From an uncultured Rivibacter sp. (lineage in GTDB: Bacteria > Pseudomonadota > Gammaproteobacteria > Burkholderiales > Burkholderiaceae), in contig CAMLNA010000100.1 in NCBI GenBank assembly GCA_946481025.1, positions 1 to 16,530 on the forward strand: 16,530 nucleotides of DNA, written 5' to 3'. How positions within the stretch are numbered: position 1 is the first letter of the stretch; each line of letters starts with the position of its first letter. Under the pieces are notes generated by a model. The model was given only the letters and a program-made list of their open reading frames with translations. It did not search any database and was not told the origin of the DNA. Below, in pieces: positions 1-7,791 of this stretch. Made by a program: the position numbers and the translations under genes.

Positions 1-860
1 CGGTGGACGCGATGGTCGAGGAGATGCGCGACCTCATCGAATACAGCGCCGGGCCGCAGACGCAGGTGGCGCTGCGGCTGCAGGCCGGCGGTGCCTGTGT
101 GCACGTCGACCGGGGGCACCTCGAGAACGCCTTGCTCAATCTGGTGCTCAACAGTGCCGCCGCCATGCCGGACGGTGGCGAGCTCACCATCAGGACGCGT
201 TGCAGCGAGGCCGCGGTGGAGATCGAAGTGGCCGACACCGGTGCCGGCATTGCCGAGCACCTGCTCGACAAGGTGTTCGAGCCCTTTTTCACCACCAAGG
301 CCCCGGGCGAGGGCAGCGGCCTGGGCTTGAGCATCGTCTACGGGTTCGTGCGGCAGTCCGGCGGCGACATCAGCGTGAGCAGCACGCTCGGAGAAGGCAC
401 GCGGTTCTGCCTGCGCTTCGCATTGGCCGACAGGGCCCCGCTCATTCAGCCCGGCAGCAGCCGACCCCCTCCGGGCGACACGATCGCGGGACGGCGGATG
501 CTCGTGGTCGACGACGACGAGGCGTTCCGTTCCACGTTGACAGACATGTTGCGTTCCGCCGGCGCAGAGGTGACCGAGGCGGCCGACGGCCCCCAGGCCC
601 TCCAGGCTGCGCGGCGGCTGCCTGCCTGCGAACTCGTGCTCACCGACGTGTGCCTGGGCGGCTCGATGGACGGCGTGCAGCTCGCCAATGCGCTGCACCA
701 GCGCCACCCGCAGCTCCGGCTGTGCCTGATGTCGGGCATGTCGTTCGAGCCGGTGCTGCACCGGCTGGGCCCCGGCATGGCGGTGGGCCTGCTGAACAAG
801 CCCTTCGACCTGGCAGCGCTGGCCGCGCAGATCGAGGCGCTGTCGTTGCCCGCCGGCTGA
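1..860 (+). CDS. Hybrid sensor histidine kinase, C-terminal part (HATPase + receiver), truncated by window edge
   Basis: The open frame enters from the left edge, so the sensor region and the phospho-accepting His domain are not visible. Numbering from the GTG at base 3, the ATP-binding domain shows an N box (N46, N50), a G1 box DTGAGI (78-83), an F box FEPFFTTK (92-99) and a G2 box GEGSGLGLS (102-110). After a Pro-rich linker (about 145-165) comes a receiver domain with acidic pocket DDD (170-172), phospho-acceptor D215 in LTDV, S244, and K266 in NKPF. This is the classical layout of a membrane or soluble hybrid kinase that passes phosphate from His to its own Asp. The signal and output partner cannot be told from here. 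The stop codon overlaps a GC-rich hairpin. The neighbouring sugar operon starts 171 nt downstream; co-regulation is possible but unsupported. Confidence 0.93.
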   Translation, partial: VDAMVEEMRDLIEYSAGPQTQVALRLQAGGACVHVDRGHLENALLNLVLNSAAAMPDGGELTIRTRCSEAAVEIEVADTGAGIAEHLLDKVFEPFFTTKAPGEGSGLGLSIVYGFVRQSGGDISVSSTLGEGTRFCLRFALADRAPLIQPGSSRPPPGDTIAGRRMLVVDDDEAFRSTLTDMLRSAGAEVTEAADGPQALQAARRLPACELVLTDVCLGGSMDGVQLANALHQRHPQLRLCLMSGMSFEPVLHRLGPGMAVGLLNKPFDLAALAAQIEALSLPAG

Positions 861-867
861 GGCGGGC
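848..867 (+). terminator. GC-rich hairpin overlapping the kinase stop codon, weak terminator candidate
   Basis: GCCCGCC (848-854) pairs perfectly with GGCGGGC (861-867) around a six-base loop that contains the TGA stop. There is no T-run after it, so it lacks the second half of an intrinsic terminator. It may help end transcription or protect the 3' end. Confidence 0.3.
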
Positions 868-1031
868 ACGTTGTATGCCCCCGTTTCGGCGACCGTGCCG
901 CTGAAACAAACGAAATCTGCCGTTCACGCGGTGCGTGTCTGATGCGGTCCCGGCGCGAACGGCGTCGAGGGTTCAGCGCAGCGGCCTGGCCTTGCAGGCC
1001 GGCGCACGACAAGACACAGGAGACACAAGCG

Positions 1032-2300
1032 ATGAAGCGACTCGGATTCACGGCCCTTGCGGCCGCCTTGCTCGTGGGCGGCATGGCCGCCGCCCAGGCT
1101 GCCCAGATCAAGATCTCGTGCGGCGCCGTCGGCCAGGAGCTGGAGCTGTGCAAGAGCGCGGCAGAAGCCTGGGGCAAGAAGACGGGCAACGAGGTGCAGG
1201 TGGTGGCCACGCCCACCGATGCCAACGAACGCCTGGCCCTGTACCAGCAGATCCTGAGCTCGCAGTCCGACAAGATCGACGTCTACCAGGTCGACGTGGT
1301 GTGGCCCGGCCTGCTGGCCAGCCACCTGCTCGACCTGACGCCCCACGCCAAGGGCGTGCAGAAGCAGCACTTCGAAAGCATCGTCGCCAACAACACGGTG
1401 GGTGGCAAGCTGGTGGCCATGCCCTGGTTCACCGACGCGGGCCTGCTGTACTACCGTCGCGACCTGCTCGACAAGCACAAGCAGAAGCTGCCTGCCACCT
1501 GGGACGAACTGGCGCAGTCGGCCAAGCTGATCCAGGACGCCGAGCGCAAGGCGGGCAACGACAAGATGTGGGGCTACGTGTGGCAGGGCCGTGCCTACGA
1601 GGGCCTCACCTGCAACGCGGTCGAGTGGCTGGTGAGCCATGGCGGCGGCACCATCGTCGAGCCCAACGGCAAGGTGAGCGTCAACAACCCGAAGGCGGTG
1701 AAGGCGCTGCAGACCGCGGCTTCATGGGTGGGCAGCATCTCGCCCTCGGCGGTGCTGAACTACAGCGAAGAGGAATCGCGCGGCGTGTTCCAGGCCGGCA
1801 ATGCGGTCTACATGCGCAACTGGCCGTATGCGTGGGCCCTTTCACAGGCGCCCGACAGCGCCATCAAGGGCAAGGTCGGCGTGGCGGTGCTGCCCAAGGG
1901 CGGGGCCGACGGCCGCAGCGCGGCGGCGCTGGGCGGGCAGCAGCTGGCGGTCTCGAAGTACACCAAGAACGCGGCGCTCGCGGCCGACCTGGTGATGTAC
2001 ATGACCAGCGCCGAGGTGCAGAAGCAGCGGGCGCTGAAGGGTTCGTTCAACCCGACCATCGGCGAGCTCTACAAGGACAAGGAGATCCTCGCGGCCAACC
2101 CGTTCATGGGCGAGCTCTACAGCACGTTCGCGAACGCCGCGGCACGGCCCGCCACGGTGACCGGTGCCCGCTACAACCAGGTGAGCAACGCCTTCTGGAA
2201 CAGCGTGCACGAGGTGCTCTCGGGCAAGGCGAAGGCCGACGCGGCCCTGCAGCAGCTGGAGGCCAACCTCGGCCGCACCAGCCGTGGCGGGAAGTGGTAG
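1032..2300 (+). CDS. Sugar ABC transporter substrate-binding protein (AglE/ThuE-like)
   Basis: This periplasmic binding protein of the MalE-like extracellular solute-binding family 1 (422 aa) is predicted to bind an alpha-glucoside such as trehalose or maltose. ATG 1032 is chosen because AGGAG (1018-1022) lies 9 nt upstream and the protein then begins with a standard Sec signal peptide (MKRLG, hydrophobic stretch, cut after AQA near residue 23). Upstream in-frame codons at 942 give an Arg-rich, non-signal extension and were rejected. The mature start with CGAVGQELELC and the segment VDVVWPGLLASHLLDL (near residues 89-104) resemble ThuE/AglE-type trehalose and alpha-glucoside binders. It is the first gene of the operon, 171 nt after the kinase gene. 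No clear sigma-70 promoter was visible in that gap. The permease gene starts 20 nt after the stop. The exact sugar is inferred. Confidence 0.93.
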   Translation: MKRLGFTALAAALLVGGMAAAQAAQIKISCGAVGQELELCKSAAEAWGKKTGNEVQVVATPTDANERLALYQQILSSQSDKIDVYQVDVVWPGLLASHLLDLTPHAKGVQKQHFESIVANNTVGGKLVAMPWFTDAGLLYYRRDLLDKHKQKLPATWDELAQSAKLIQDAERKAGNDKMWGYVWQGRAYEGLTCNAVEWLVSHGGGTIVEPNGKVSVNNPKAVKALQTAASWVGSISPSAVLNYSEEESRGVFQAGNAVYMRNWPYAWALSQAPDSAIKGKVGVAVLPKGGADGRSAAALGGQQLAVSKYTKNAALAADLVMYMTSAEVQKQRALKGSFNPTIGELYKDKEILAANPFMGELYSTFANAAARPATVTGARYNQVSNAFWNSVHEVLSGKAKADAALQQLEANLGRTSRGGKW

Positions 2301-2320
2301 CCAGGTACTGAGGCAGCGCG

Positions 2321-3355
2321 ATGCGTACCACGATGCCCGTTCGCCCTGAGGTATCGAAGGGCGGCCACCGTTCGTCGCAGGGCTTCGATACCTCAGCCCG
2401 AACGGGTATCGAGGCCGGTGCGACGCCAAGGCAAACCACCGCTGACGCGCCATCGGCCGGCAGCATCGAGCGCTACCGCACCCGCTGGGCGTGGCTGCTG
2501 CTGGCGCCCATGCTGGTGCTGCTGCTGGTCATCGCCGGCTGGCCGCTGGCCCGCACGCTCTGGTTCAGCCTGACCGACGCGCAGCTGTCGCAGCTGGAGC
2601 AGTGGCAGTTCATCGGGCTGGAGAACTACGTCGGCGAATACGGCGTGCTGGCCGACCCGCAGTGGTGGCGCTCGGTGTGGAACACGCTGGTGTTCGCCGT
2701 GCTCTCGGTGACCTTCGAAACGACCCTGGGCCTCGGCGTCGCACTGCTCATCAACCACCCGTCGCGGCTGCGCACGGTGCTGCGCGCCGCGATGCTGCTG
2801 CCCTGGGCGATTCCCACCGTGGTGTCGGCCAAGATGTGGAGCTGGATGCTGCACGACCAGTTCGGCGTGGTGAACCACTACCTCATGGCCATCGGCCTCA
2901 TCGGCGCGCCCATCGCCTGGACGGCCGACCCGGACCTGTCGCTGCTGGCCATCGTGATGGTGGACGTGTGGAAGACCACGCCGTTCATGGCGCTGCTCAT
3001 CCTGGCCGCGCTGCAGATGGTGCCGCTGGACTGCTACGAGGCCGCGCGGGTCGACGGCGTGAAGCCCTGGGCGGTGTTCCGCCACATCACGCTGCCGCTC
3101 ATCCTGCCGGGCGTGGCGGTGGCCATGATCTTCCGCATGCTCGATGCGCTGAGGGTGTTCGACGTGATCTACGTCATGACCTCCAACAGCCGCGACACCA
3201 AGAGCATGTCGGTCTACGTGCGCGAGCAGCTCATCGACTTCCAGCAGGTGGGCGTGGGGTCGGCGGCGGCGATGCTGCTGTTCTTCACCATCGCGCTCAT
3301 CACCGTGGTGTATGCGGTGGCGATGCGCACCCGCGTCGAAAGGGCTTCGGCATGA
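2321..3355 (+). CDS. Sugar ABC transporter permease, MalF/AglF-type, with repeat-encoded N-terminus
   Basis: Inner-membrane permease of the binding-protein-dependent transport family (344 aa). The first membrane segment is at about residues 56-75, and the EAA loop starts at E240 (EAARVDG, then a conserved LP), which contacts the ATPase. GAGG (2310-2313) precedes ATG 2321 by 7 nt; ATG 2333 is an in-frame alternative. Residues 6-29 are encoded by a palindromic repeat, and the cytoplasmic N-terminal tail (about 55 residues) is therefore unusual in sequence. No in-frame ATG, GTG or TTG occurs between the repeat and M64, which already lies inside the first membrane helix, so translation has to start in or before the repeat unless a rare codon such as CTG is used. 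The stop overlaps the next start (ATGA), indicating translational coupling. It pairs with the following G-type permease. Confidence 0.92.
   Translation: MRTTMPVRPEVSKGGHRSSQGFDTSARTGIEAGATPRQTTADAPSAGSIERYRTRWAWLLLAPMLVLLLVIAGWPLARTLWFSLTDAQLSQLEQWQFIGLENYVGEYGVLADPQWWRSVWNTLVFAVLSVTFETTLGLGVALLINHPSRLRTVLRAAMLLPWAIPTVVSAKMWSWMLHDQFGVVNHYLMAIGLIGAPIAWTADPDLSLLAIVMVDVWKTTPFMALLILAALQMVPLDCYEAARVDGVKPWAVFRHITLPLILPGVAVAMIFRMLDALRVFDVIYVMTSNSRDTKSMSVYVREQLIDFQQVGVGSAAAMLLFFTIALITVVYAVAMRTRVERASA
2336..2406. repeat. Palindromic dispersed repeat inside the start of the permease gene
   Basis: Two 24-nt arms (2336-2359 and 2383-2406) are inverted copies differing at two positions (2344-2345), with a 23-nt centre. 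The core TGAGGTATCGAAG and its reverse complement are what I recall as a dispersed intergenic element in Burkholderiales genomes. It begins 35 nt after the binding-protein stop codon and lies within the next reading frame. In E. coli, REP palindromes between malE and malF stabilise the upstream binding-protein mRNA; a similar role here is inference. Whether the genome holds many copies cannot be tested from this window, where I see only this one. Confidence 0.8.
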
Positions 3356-4218
3356 GCACGAAAAGAGGCAAGCCGCATGGCAGCGCGACGCAGCCGCCGG
3401 CATGGGCGCGCGCGGGCTACTGGGTGCTGGCGCTGGTGTTCATCGTGTACTCGGTGTTCCCGTTCCTCTACGCGGTGTCCACCTCGTTCAAGCGGGGTGC
3501 GCAGATGTTCTCGCCGGATCTCGTTCCGGCCGCGCCCACGCTGTTCAACTACGCGTCGGTGTTCCGCGACCAGCCGTTCGCGCACAACCTGCTCAATTCG
3601 GTGCTGGTGGCCTCGGGCGTGGTGCTGCTGTCGATGGCGGTGAGCCTCACCGCCGCCTGGGCCCTCGGGCGGGTGGAGTTCCGCGGCCGAGGCCTGCTCA
3701 TGATGACCATCCTGTCGGTCTCGATGTTCCCGCAGGTGGCGGTGCTGTCCGGCATGTTCGAGCTGGTGCGCTTCTTCGGCCTGTACGACCACCTCGGCTC
3801 GCTGCTGTTCGCCGACCTGATGCTCACGCTGCCCTTCACCGTGTGGGTGCTGGTCACCTTCATGAAGCAGCTGCCCAAGGAGCTGGAGGAGGCCGCCATC
3901 ATGGACGGCGTCGGACCGCTGGGCACCATCTTCAAGATCTTCCTGCCGGTGCTGTGGCCGGCCATCATCGCCACGGGGCTGCTCGCCTTCATCGCGGCGT
4001 GGAACGAGTTCCTCTTCGCGCTCACCTTCACCATCTCGACCGAGCAGCGCACCGTGCCGGTGGCCATCGCCTTCATCAGCGGCGCGGGGGGGTACGAGCT
4101 GCCGTGGGGGCCGATCATGGCCGCCTCGGTCATGGTGACCTTGCCGCTCATCGCGCTCGTCATGTATTTCCAGCGGCTCATCGTCGCGGGCCTCACAGCG
4201 GGGGCTGTGAAAGGCTGA
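3352..4218 (+). CDS. Sugar ABC transporter permease, MalG/AglG-type
   Basis: Second inner-membrane permease of the alpha-glucoside importer (288 aa). The first hydrophobic helix is at about residues 22-45, followed by the periplasmic segment STSFK typical of MalG-like proteins. Several further helices follow, and the EAA loop sits at E180 (EAAIMDGVG, then IFLPVLWP). The helix with IAAWNEFLFAL near residues 219-229 is characteristic of the G-type subunit. ATG 3352 overlaps the upstream stop by four bases, and AAAGGG (3339-3344) lies 7 nt upstream, so translation is coupled to the F-type permease. The two subunits form the heterodimeric pore. Length and motifs are normal, with no sign of damage. 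Substrate identity is inherited from the operon context. Confidence 0.94.
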   Translation: MSTKRGKPHGSATQPPAWARAGYWVLALVFIVYSVFPFLYAVSTSFKRGAQMFSPDLVPAAPTLFNYASVFRDQPFAHNLLNSVLVASGVVLLSMAVSLTAAWALGRVEFRGRGLLMMTILSVSMFPQVAVLSGMFELVRFFGLYDHLGSLLFADLMLTLPFTVWVLVTFMKQLPKELEEAAIMDGVGPLGTIFKIFLPVLWPAIIATGLLAFIAAWNEFLFALTFTISTEQRTVPVAIAFISGAGGYELPWGPIMAASVMVTLPLIALVMYFQRLIVAGLTAGAVKG

Positions 4219-4239
4219 TCGTCAACCCCGGTAACCAAC

Positions 4240-5982
4240 ATGCACCACAGTTCGAACGACTGGTGGAGGGGCGGAGCCCTCTACCAGATCTACCCGCGCA
4301 GCTTCCAGGACAGCAACGGCGACGGCATCGGCGACCTGCCGGGCATCACGCAGCGCCTGCCCTACATCGCCTCCCTCGGCGTCGAGGGCTTGTGGATCTC
4401 GCCGTTCTTCAGGTCGCCGATGCGCGACTTCGGCTACGACATCAGCGACTACTGCGACGTCGATCCGATCTTCGGCACGCTGGCCGACTTCGACGCGCTG
4501 GTGGCCAGGGCGCACGAGCTCGGCCTCAAGGTGCTGATCGACCTCGTGCTCAGCCACACCTCGGCCGACCACCCATGGTTCAGGGAAAGCCGCGCCAGCC
4601 GCGACAACCCGAAAAGCGACTGGTACATCTGGTCCGATGCGAAGGAAGACGGCTCGCCGCCCAACAACTGGCTGTCGCTCTTCGGCGGCAGTGCCTGGCA
4701 CTGGGACACGCGGCGCAGGCAGTACTACATGCACAACTTCCTCGCGTCGCAGCCGGATCTCAACTTCCACTGCGCCGAGGTGCAGCAGGCGGCGCTCGAC
4801 GTGGCCGAGTTCTGGCTGAAGCGCGGTGTCGACGGCTTCCGCATGGACGTGGTGAATTTCTACTTCCATGACCGGCTGTTGCGCGACAACCCGCCGCAGC
4901 CGCCCGGCGAATGGGCCGCCGCCGTGCCGCACAGCAACCCCTATGCGAAGCAGCGCCACCTCTACGACAAGAGCCAGCCCGAGAACCTGGCCTTCCTGGA
5001 GCGCTTTCGTGCGCTGATGGACCACTACCCCGGCACCACCACCATCGGCGAGATCGGCGACGACCGGCAATACGAGCGGCTGGGCGAATACACCAGCGGC
5101 CACCGGCTGCACATGGCCTACACCTTCAACCTGCTGGGCCACCCGTGCACGCCGGCCTATATCCACGGCGCGCTCGAGGAGTTCGTGGCCAATACGCCGG
5201 GCGCCTGGGCCTGCTGGAGCCTCAACAACCACGACGTCGAGCGGGTGGTCACCCGCTGGCAGAGCCTGGGCGAGCCGGACAGGCTGGCGCCGGTGCTGCT
5301 GGCGCTGCTGTGCTCGCTGCGCGGCTCGCCCTGCCTCTACCAGGGCGAGGAGCTGGGCCTGGGCCAGGTGCACCTGCCGTACTCGGCCATCCAGGACCCT
5401 TACGGCAAGGAGATGTGGCCCGACTTTCCCGGCCGCGACGGCTGCCGCACGCCCATGCCCTGGGTGGCCGATGCACCGCACGGCGGCTTCACCACCGGCA
5501 CGCCCTGGCTGCCGGTGGCCGGTGAACACCTGCACCGCGCGGTGAGCCGCCAGGAAGGCGACGACCAGTCGCTGCTGGCGACGTACCGCCGCTTCCTGCG
5601 CTGGCGGCGCGAGCAGCCGCTGCTGCGCACGGGCGGCATGTCGCTGCTGCCGGCGCACGAGCAGGTGGTGGCCTTCGTGCGCCACAGCGAAGAGGCCGAC
5701 GCGAGCGGCGAGCGCAAGCACCTCGTGTGCGCCTTCAACCTCTCGCCGCTGCCGGCGCGCTACGAGCTGCTGGCCGCCGGCGAGGTGGCGCCCGTCAACG
5801 GGCACGGCTTCATCGGCAGCCATGAAAGCCAGGTGATCGTGCTGCCGCCGCACCAGGCCTTTTTCGGTCACTTCGTTCCCGCGAGTCAGCTGGAAAGGAC
5901 TTCGTCATCATGTCCCGCATCGAACTGCGCAACGTCGCCAAGCGTTTTGGCGAACTCTCCATCCTTCACGACATCGACCTGA
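4240..5982 (+). CDS. GH13 alpha-glucosidase (AglA / oligo-1,6-glucosidase-like)
   Basis: Alpha-amylase-family glycoside hydrolase (580 aa), probably cytoplasmic because no signal peptide is present. It opens with the hallmark [15 protein letters not shown]. Conserved region I is D101...H106 (DLVLSHTS), the nucleophile is D203 in GFRMDVVN, the acid/base is E271 in TIGEIGD, and the transition-state Asp is D332 in NNHDVER. QGEELGL follows and a C-terminal beta domain ends near [14 protein letters not shown]. It should hydrolyse imported maltose-, sucrose- or trehalose-type glucosides to glucose. Its position between permease and ATPase genes matches aglA in aglEFGAK operons. No convincing Shine-Dalgarno precedes ATG 4240. 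The frame runs 73 nt into the ATPase gene, so the final ~35 residues look non-homologous and tail-like. Exact specificity, including trehalose hydrolase or isomerase activity, is not resolved by sequence reading. Confidence 0.92.
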   Translation: MHHSSNDWWRGGALYQIYPRSFQDSNGDGIGDLPGITQRLPYIASLGVEGLWISPFFRSPMRDFGYDISDYCDVDPIFGTLADFDALVARAHELGLKVLIDLVLSHTSADHPWFRESRASRDNPKSDWYIWSDAKEDGSPPNNWLSLFGGSAWHWDTRRRQYYMHNFLASQPDLNFHCAEVQQAALDVAEFWLKRGVDGFRMDVVNFYFHDRLLRDNPPQPPGEWAAAVPHSNPYAKQRHLYDKSQPENLAFLERFRALMDHYPGTTTIGEIGDDRQYERLGEYTSGHRLHMAYTFNLLGHPCTPAYIHGALEEFVANTPGAWACWSLNNHDVERVVTRWQSLGEPDRLAPVLLALLCSLRGSPCLYQGEELGLGQVHLPYSAIQDPYGKEMWPDFPGRDGCRTPMPWVADAPHGGFTTGTPWLPVAGEHLHRAVSRQEGDDQSLLATYRRFLRWRREQPLLRTGGMSLLPAHEQVVAFVRHSEEADASGERKHLVCAFNLSPLPARYELLAAGEVAPVNGHGFIGSHESQVIVLPPHQAFFGHFVPASQLERTSSSCPASNCATSPSVLANSPSFTTST

Positions 5983-7124
5983 ACATCGAGCCGGGCGAGT
6001 TCGTCGTGTTCATCGGTCCGTCGGGCTGCGGCAAGTCCACCTTGCTGCGGCTCATCGCCGGCCTGGAAGACGCGACCGACGGCGAGATCGAGATCGACGG
6101 CCGCGTGGTCAATGCGCTGCCGCCCTCGAAGCGCGACGTCGCCATGGTGTTCCAGAGCTACGCGCTGTACCCGCACATGAACGTCTACGAGAACATGGCG
6201 TTCGGCCTCAAGCAGCAGAAGATGCCGGCGCCCGAGATCGAGCAGCGGGTGAAGGAGGCCTCGCGCATCCTCAAGCTCGAGGAGCTGCTCGACCGCAGGC
6301 CCAAGCAGCTGTCGGGCGGGCAGCGGCAGCGGGTGGCGATCGGCCGCGCCATCGTGCGCAAGCCCAAGGTCTTCCTGTTCGACGAGCCGCTGTCGAACCT
6401 GGACGCGGCGCTGCGGGTGAACACCCGCGTCGAGATCGCCAGGCTGCACCGGCAGATCGGCTCGGCCAGCATGATCTACGTGACGCACGACCAGGTGGAG
6501 GCCATGACGCTGGCCGACAAGATCGTGCTGCTGCGCCCCGGAGCCGGCGCGAGCGGGGAGCCGAGCATCGCGCAGGTGGGCTCGCCGCTCACGCTGTACC
6601 ACCGGCCGGCCAATCGCTTCGTGGCCGGCTTCATCGGGTCGCCGTCGATGAACTTCATCGACGGCGTCGTGGAGGCCGCCGATGCACGGCAGGTGGTGCT
6701 GCGCTGCGGCACGCAGCAGCAGGTGGCGGCGGTGGACGGCAGCGAGCTGAAGTCCGGCCAGCGCGTCACCCTGGGCATCCGCCCCGAGCACATCGAGGTG
6801 GCGCGCCGCAACGGGTCAGCCGGCGGTGATGTGTGGCCGCTGGTGGTGAGCCACGTCGAGCACCTGGGCGAACACGGCTACGTGTACGCGCGGCGCGGGG
6901 GCGACGAGGCGCCCCCGCTCATCGCCAAGGTGCCCGACGAAGGCTACGACGAAGGCGACGCGGTCAGCCTGCGTTTCCCTCCCGAGGCGGTGCACGTGTT
7001 CCGCGAAGACGGCATGGCGTTGCCAAGGAATGAACGCACCCCGTCCGGCGAATACGCCGGCCACCCCTCCGAGAGGGGGCGGGCCTGGCTTGGGAGCGGC
7101 CCGGCGCTGCGGCCCGTGGGGTGA
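5910..7124 (+). CDS. Sugar ABC transporter ATP-binding protein (MalK/UgpC/AglK-type)
   Basis: Cytoplasmic ATPase that energises the importer (404 aa). Visible motifs are Walker [10 protein letters not shown] (36-44), Q-loop Q82, signature LSGGQ (134-138), Walker B VFLFDE (154-159), D-loop NLD (163-165) and H-loop H193. A C-terminal MalK-type OB/TOBE domain (about 240-375) contains [13 protein letters not shown] 5910 is preceded by AAAGGA (5894-5899) at 10 nt and gives the standard [14 protein letters not shown] start, although it lies inside the end of the alpha-glucosidase frame. The normal family C-terminus is reached near [10 protein letters not shown]. About the last 26 residues (from 379) are encoded by a hairpin repeat and are Gly/Pro/Arg-rich, so they look like read-through into an element. 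As a MalK-type protein it may also carry regulatory contacts in the TOBE part. Final gene of the operon. Confidence 0.94.
   Translation: MSRIELRNVAKRFGELSILHDIDLNIEPGEFVVFIGPSGCGKSTLLRLIAGLEDATDGEIEIDGRVVNALPPSKRDVAMVFQSYALYPHMNVYENMAFGLKQQKMPAPEIEQRVKEASRILKLEELLDRRPKQLSGGQRQRVAIGRAIVRKPKVFLFDEPLSNLDAALRVNTRVEIARLHRQIGSASMIYVTHDQVEAMTLADKIVLLRPGAGASGEPSIAQVGSPLTLYHRPANRFVAGFIGSPSMNFIDGVVEAADARQVVLRCGTQQQVAAVDGSELKSGQRVTLGIRPEHIEVARRNGSAGGDVWPLVVSHVEHLGEHGYVYARRGGDEAPPLIAKVPDEGYDEGDAVSLRFPPEAVHVFREDGMALPRNERTPSGEYAGHPSERGRAWLGSGPALRPVG
7045..7116. repeat. Hairpin-rich dispersed repeat, copy A, forming the 3' end of the ATPase gene
   Basis: Three consecutive hairpins can be drawn. The first is CCGGCG-AATA-CGCCGG (7045-7060), the second CCCCTC-CGA-GAGGGG (7064-7078), and the third CGGGCC (7080-7085) with GGCCCG (7098-7103). 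The same series recurs at 16439-16527. The motif CTTGGG(A)GCGGCCCGGCG is, from memory, a common intergenic element in Comamonadaceae and relatives. Here it lies inside the reading frame and probably also acts as the 3' boundary structure of the operon mRNA. Confidence 0.75.
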
Positions 7125-7143
7125 CCGCATTGGTTTTTTCAAC

Positions 7144-7162
7144 AGAGCCCGTCAGGGCTTTT
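7144..7162 (+). terminator. Possible intrinsic terminator after the sugar operon
   Basis: AGCCC (7146-7150) pairs with GGGCT (7155-7159) around GTCA. The stem can be extended by a G-T and an A-T pair, and only a short T tract follows (to 7162). It lies 20 nt after the ATPase stop and overlaps the end of the convergent SRPBCC gene. A separate run of six T (7134-7139) lies just upstream without a strong stem. Moderate to weak candidate. Confidence 0.4.
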
Positions 7163-7691
7163 CCGACAGCGTCTTGAGCCCGGCGAGCCCGGCTTCGAAG
7201 TCCTTGCCGACCATGCTGTCGGCGCTGAGCGCAAACCAGCGGAACAGCGGGTTGCTGCCCATGTCGCCGTCCATGGTCCAGGTCACCCGGGTCGTGTTCG
7301 GGCCCTGGGCCTCGAAGGTGAGCACGCCCTTCGACGTGGTGCCGAAGTCGGGGAAGTAGAGGTCGAAGGCCACCAGCTTCGACGGCTCGGCCTGGGTGAG
7401 GGTCATTTCGCCGTCGCCCTCGCTTTCGCTCTTCCAGGCCCATTTGGCGCCGGTGCCTTGTTCGGCGCCCGAGTACTCGATGCGCATCTTCGGGTCGCGC
7501 TGGTTCCACGCCGACCATTGCTTCCATGCGCGCGGGCTGGCCACGAACCCGTAGACGCGTTCGGCCGGCGCGTTGATCACGGTGCTGCGGGTGACCTTGA
7601 ACTTCGGGGACAGCAAGTAGCCGCCGCCCATCAGCACCGCACCCAGCACGATCACCACGACCAACAGCCACTTGATGAACTTCATCAACAT
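7152..7691 (-). CDS. SRPBCC-family protein with N-terminal membrane anchor
   Basis: Protein of 179 aa. The start at 7691 is chosen because GGAGG (7704-7700 on the minus strand) stands 8 nt upstream, giving MLMKFIKW. The longer frame from 7757 has no such signal. A single hydrophobic helix (about residues 6-26) is followed by a START/polyketide-cyclase-like fold. It begins with VTRSTVINAPAERVYGFVASPRAWKQW and contains the usual W-rich 'WSAWN' and the TRVTWTMDGDM strand region. Such proteins bind small hydrophobic ligands; the ligand here is unknown. The helix suggests inner-membrane attachment with the domain in the periplasm, though topology is not proven. It is the last of the four minus-strand genes, 100 nt beyond the oxidoreductase gene, and converges on the sugar operon with a 27-nt gap. 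Confidence 0.87.
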   Translation of the reverse strand: MLMKFIKWLLVVVIVLGAVLMGGGYLLSPKFKVTRSTVINAPAERVYGFVASPRAWKQWSAWNQRDPKMRIEYSGAEQGTGAKWAWKSESEGDGEMTLTQAEPSKLVAFDLYFPDFGTTSKGVLTFEAQGPNTTRVTWTMDGDMGSNPLFRWFALSADSMVGKDFEAGLAGLKTLSEKP

Positions 7692-7791
7692 GTTGCTGCC
7701 CTCCAGACAGTTGTTCTCTTTGTGAAAGCGCGAAGGGTAAGTGGCCCGTGCCGTCAAGGCAACAAGCCGTTTCCGGGTGGCGGTTTGGGCA

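Noticed and set aside
942..1031. N-terminal extension of the sugar-binding protein
   Set aside because: It is Arg-rich with no ribosome site and would bury the signal peptide; ATG 1032 has a good AGGAG.
4222..5871. Minus-strand open frame of 549 codons opposite the alpha-glucosidase
   Set aside because: No family resemblance and low-complexity composition; the plus strand shows all GH13 catalytic motifs.
7730..7760. TTGACG on the minus strand upstream of the SRPBCC gene as a -35 box
   Set aside because: No acceptable -10 at 16-18 bp spacing.
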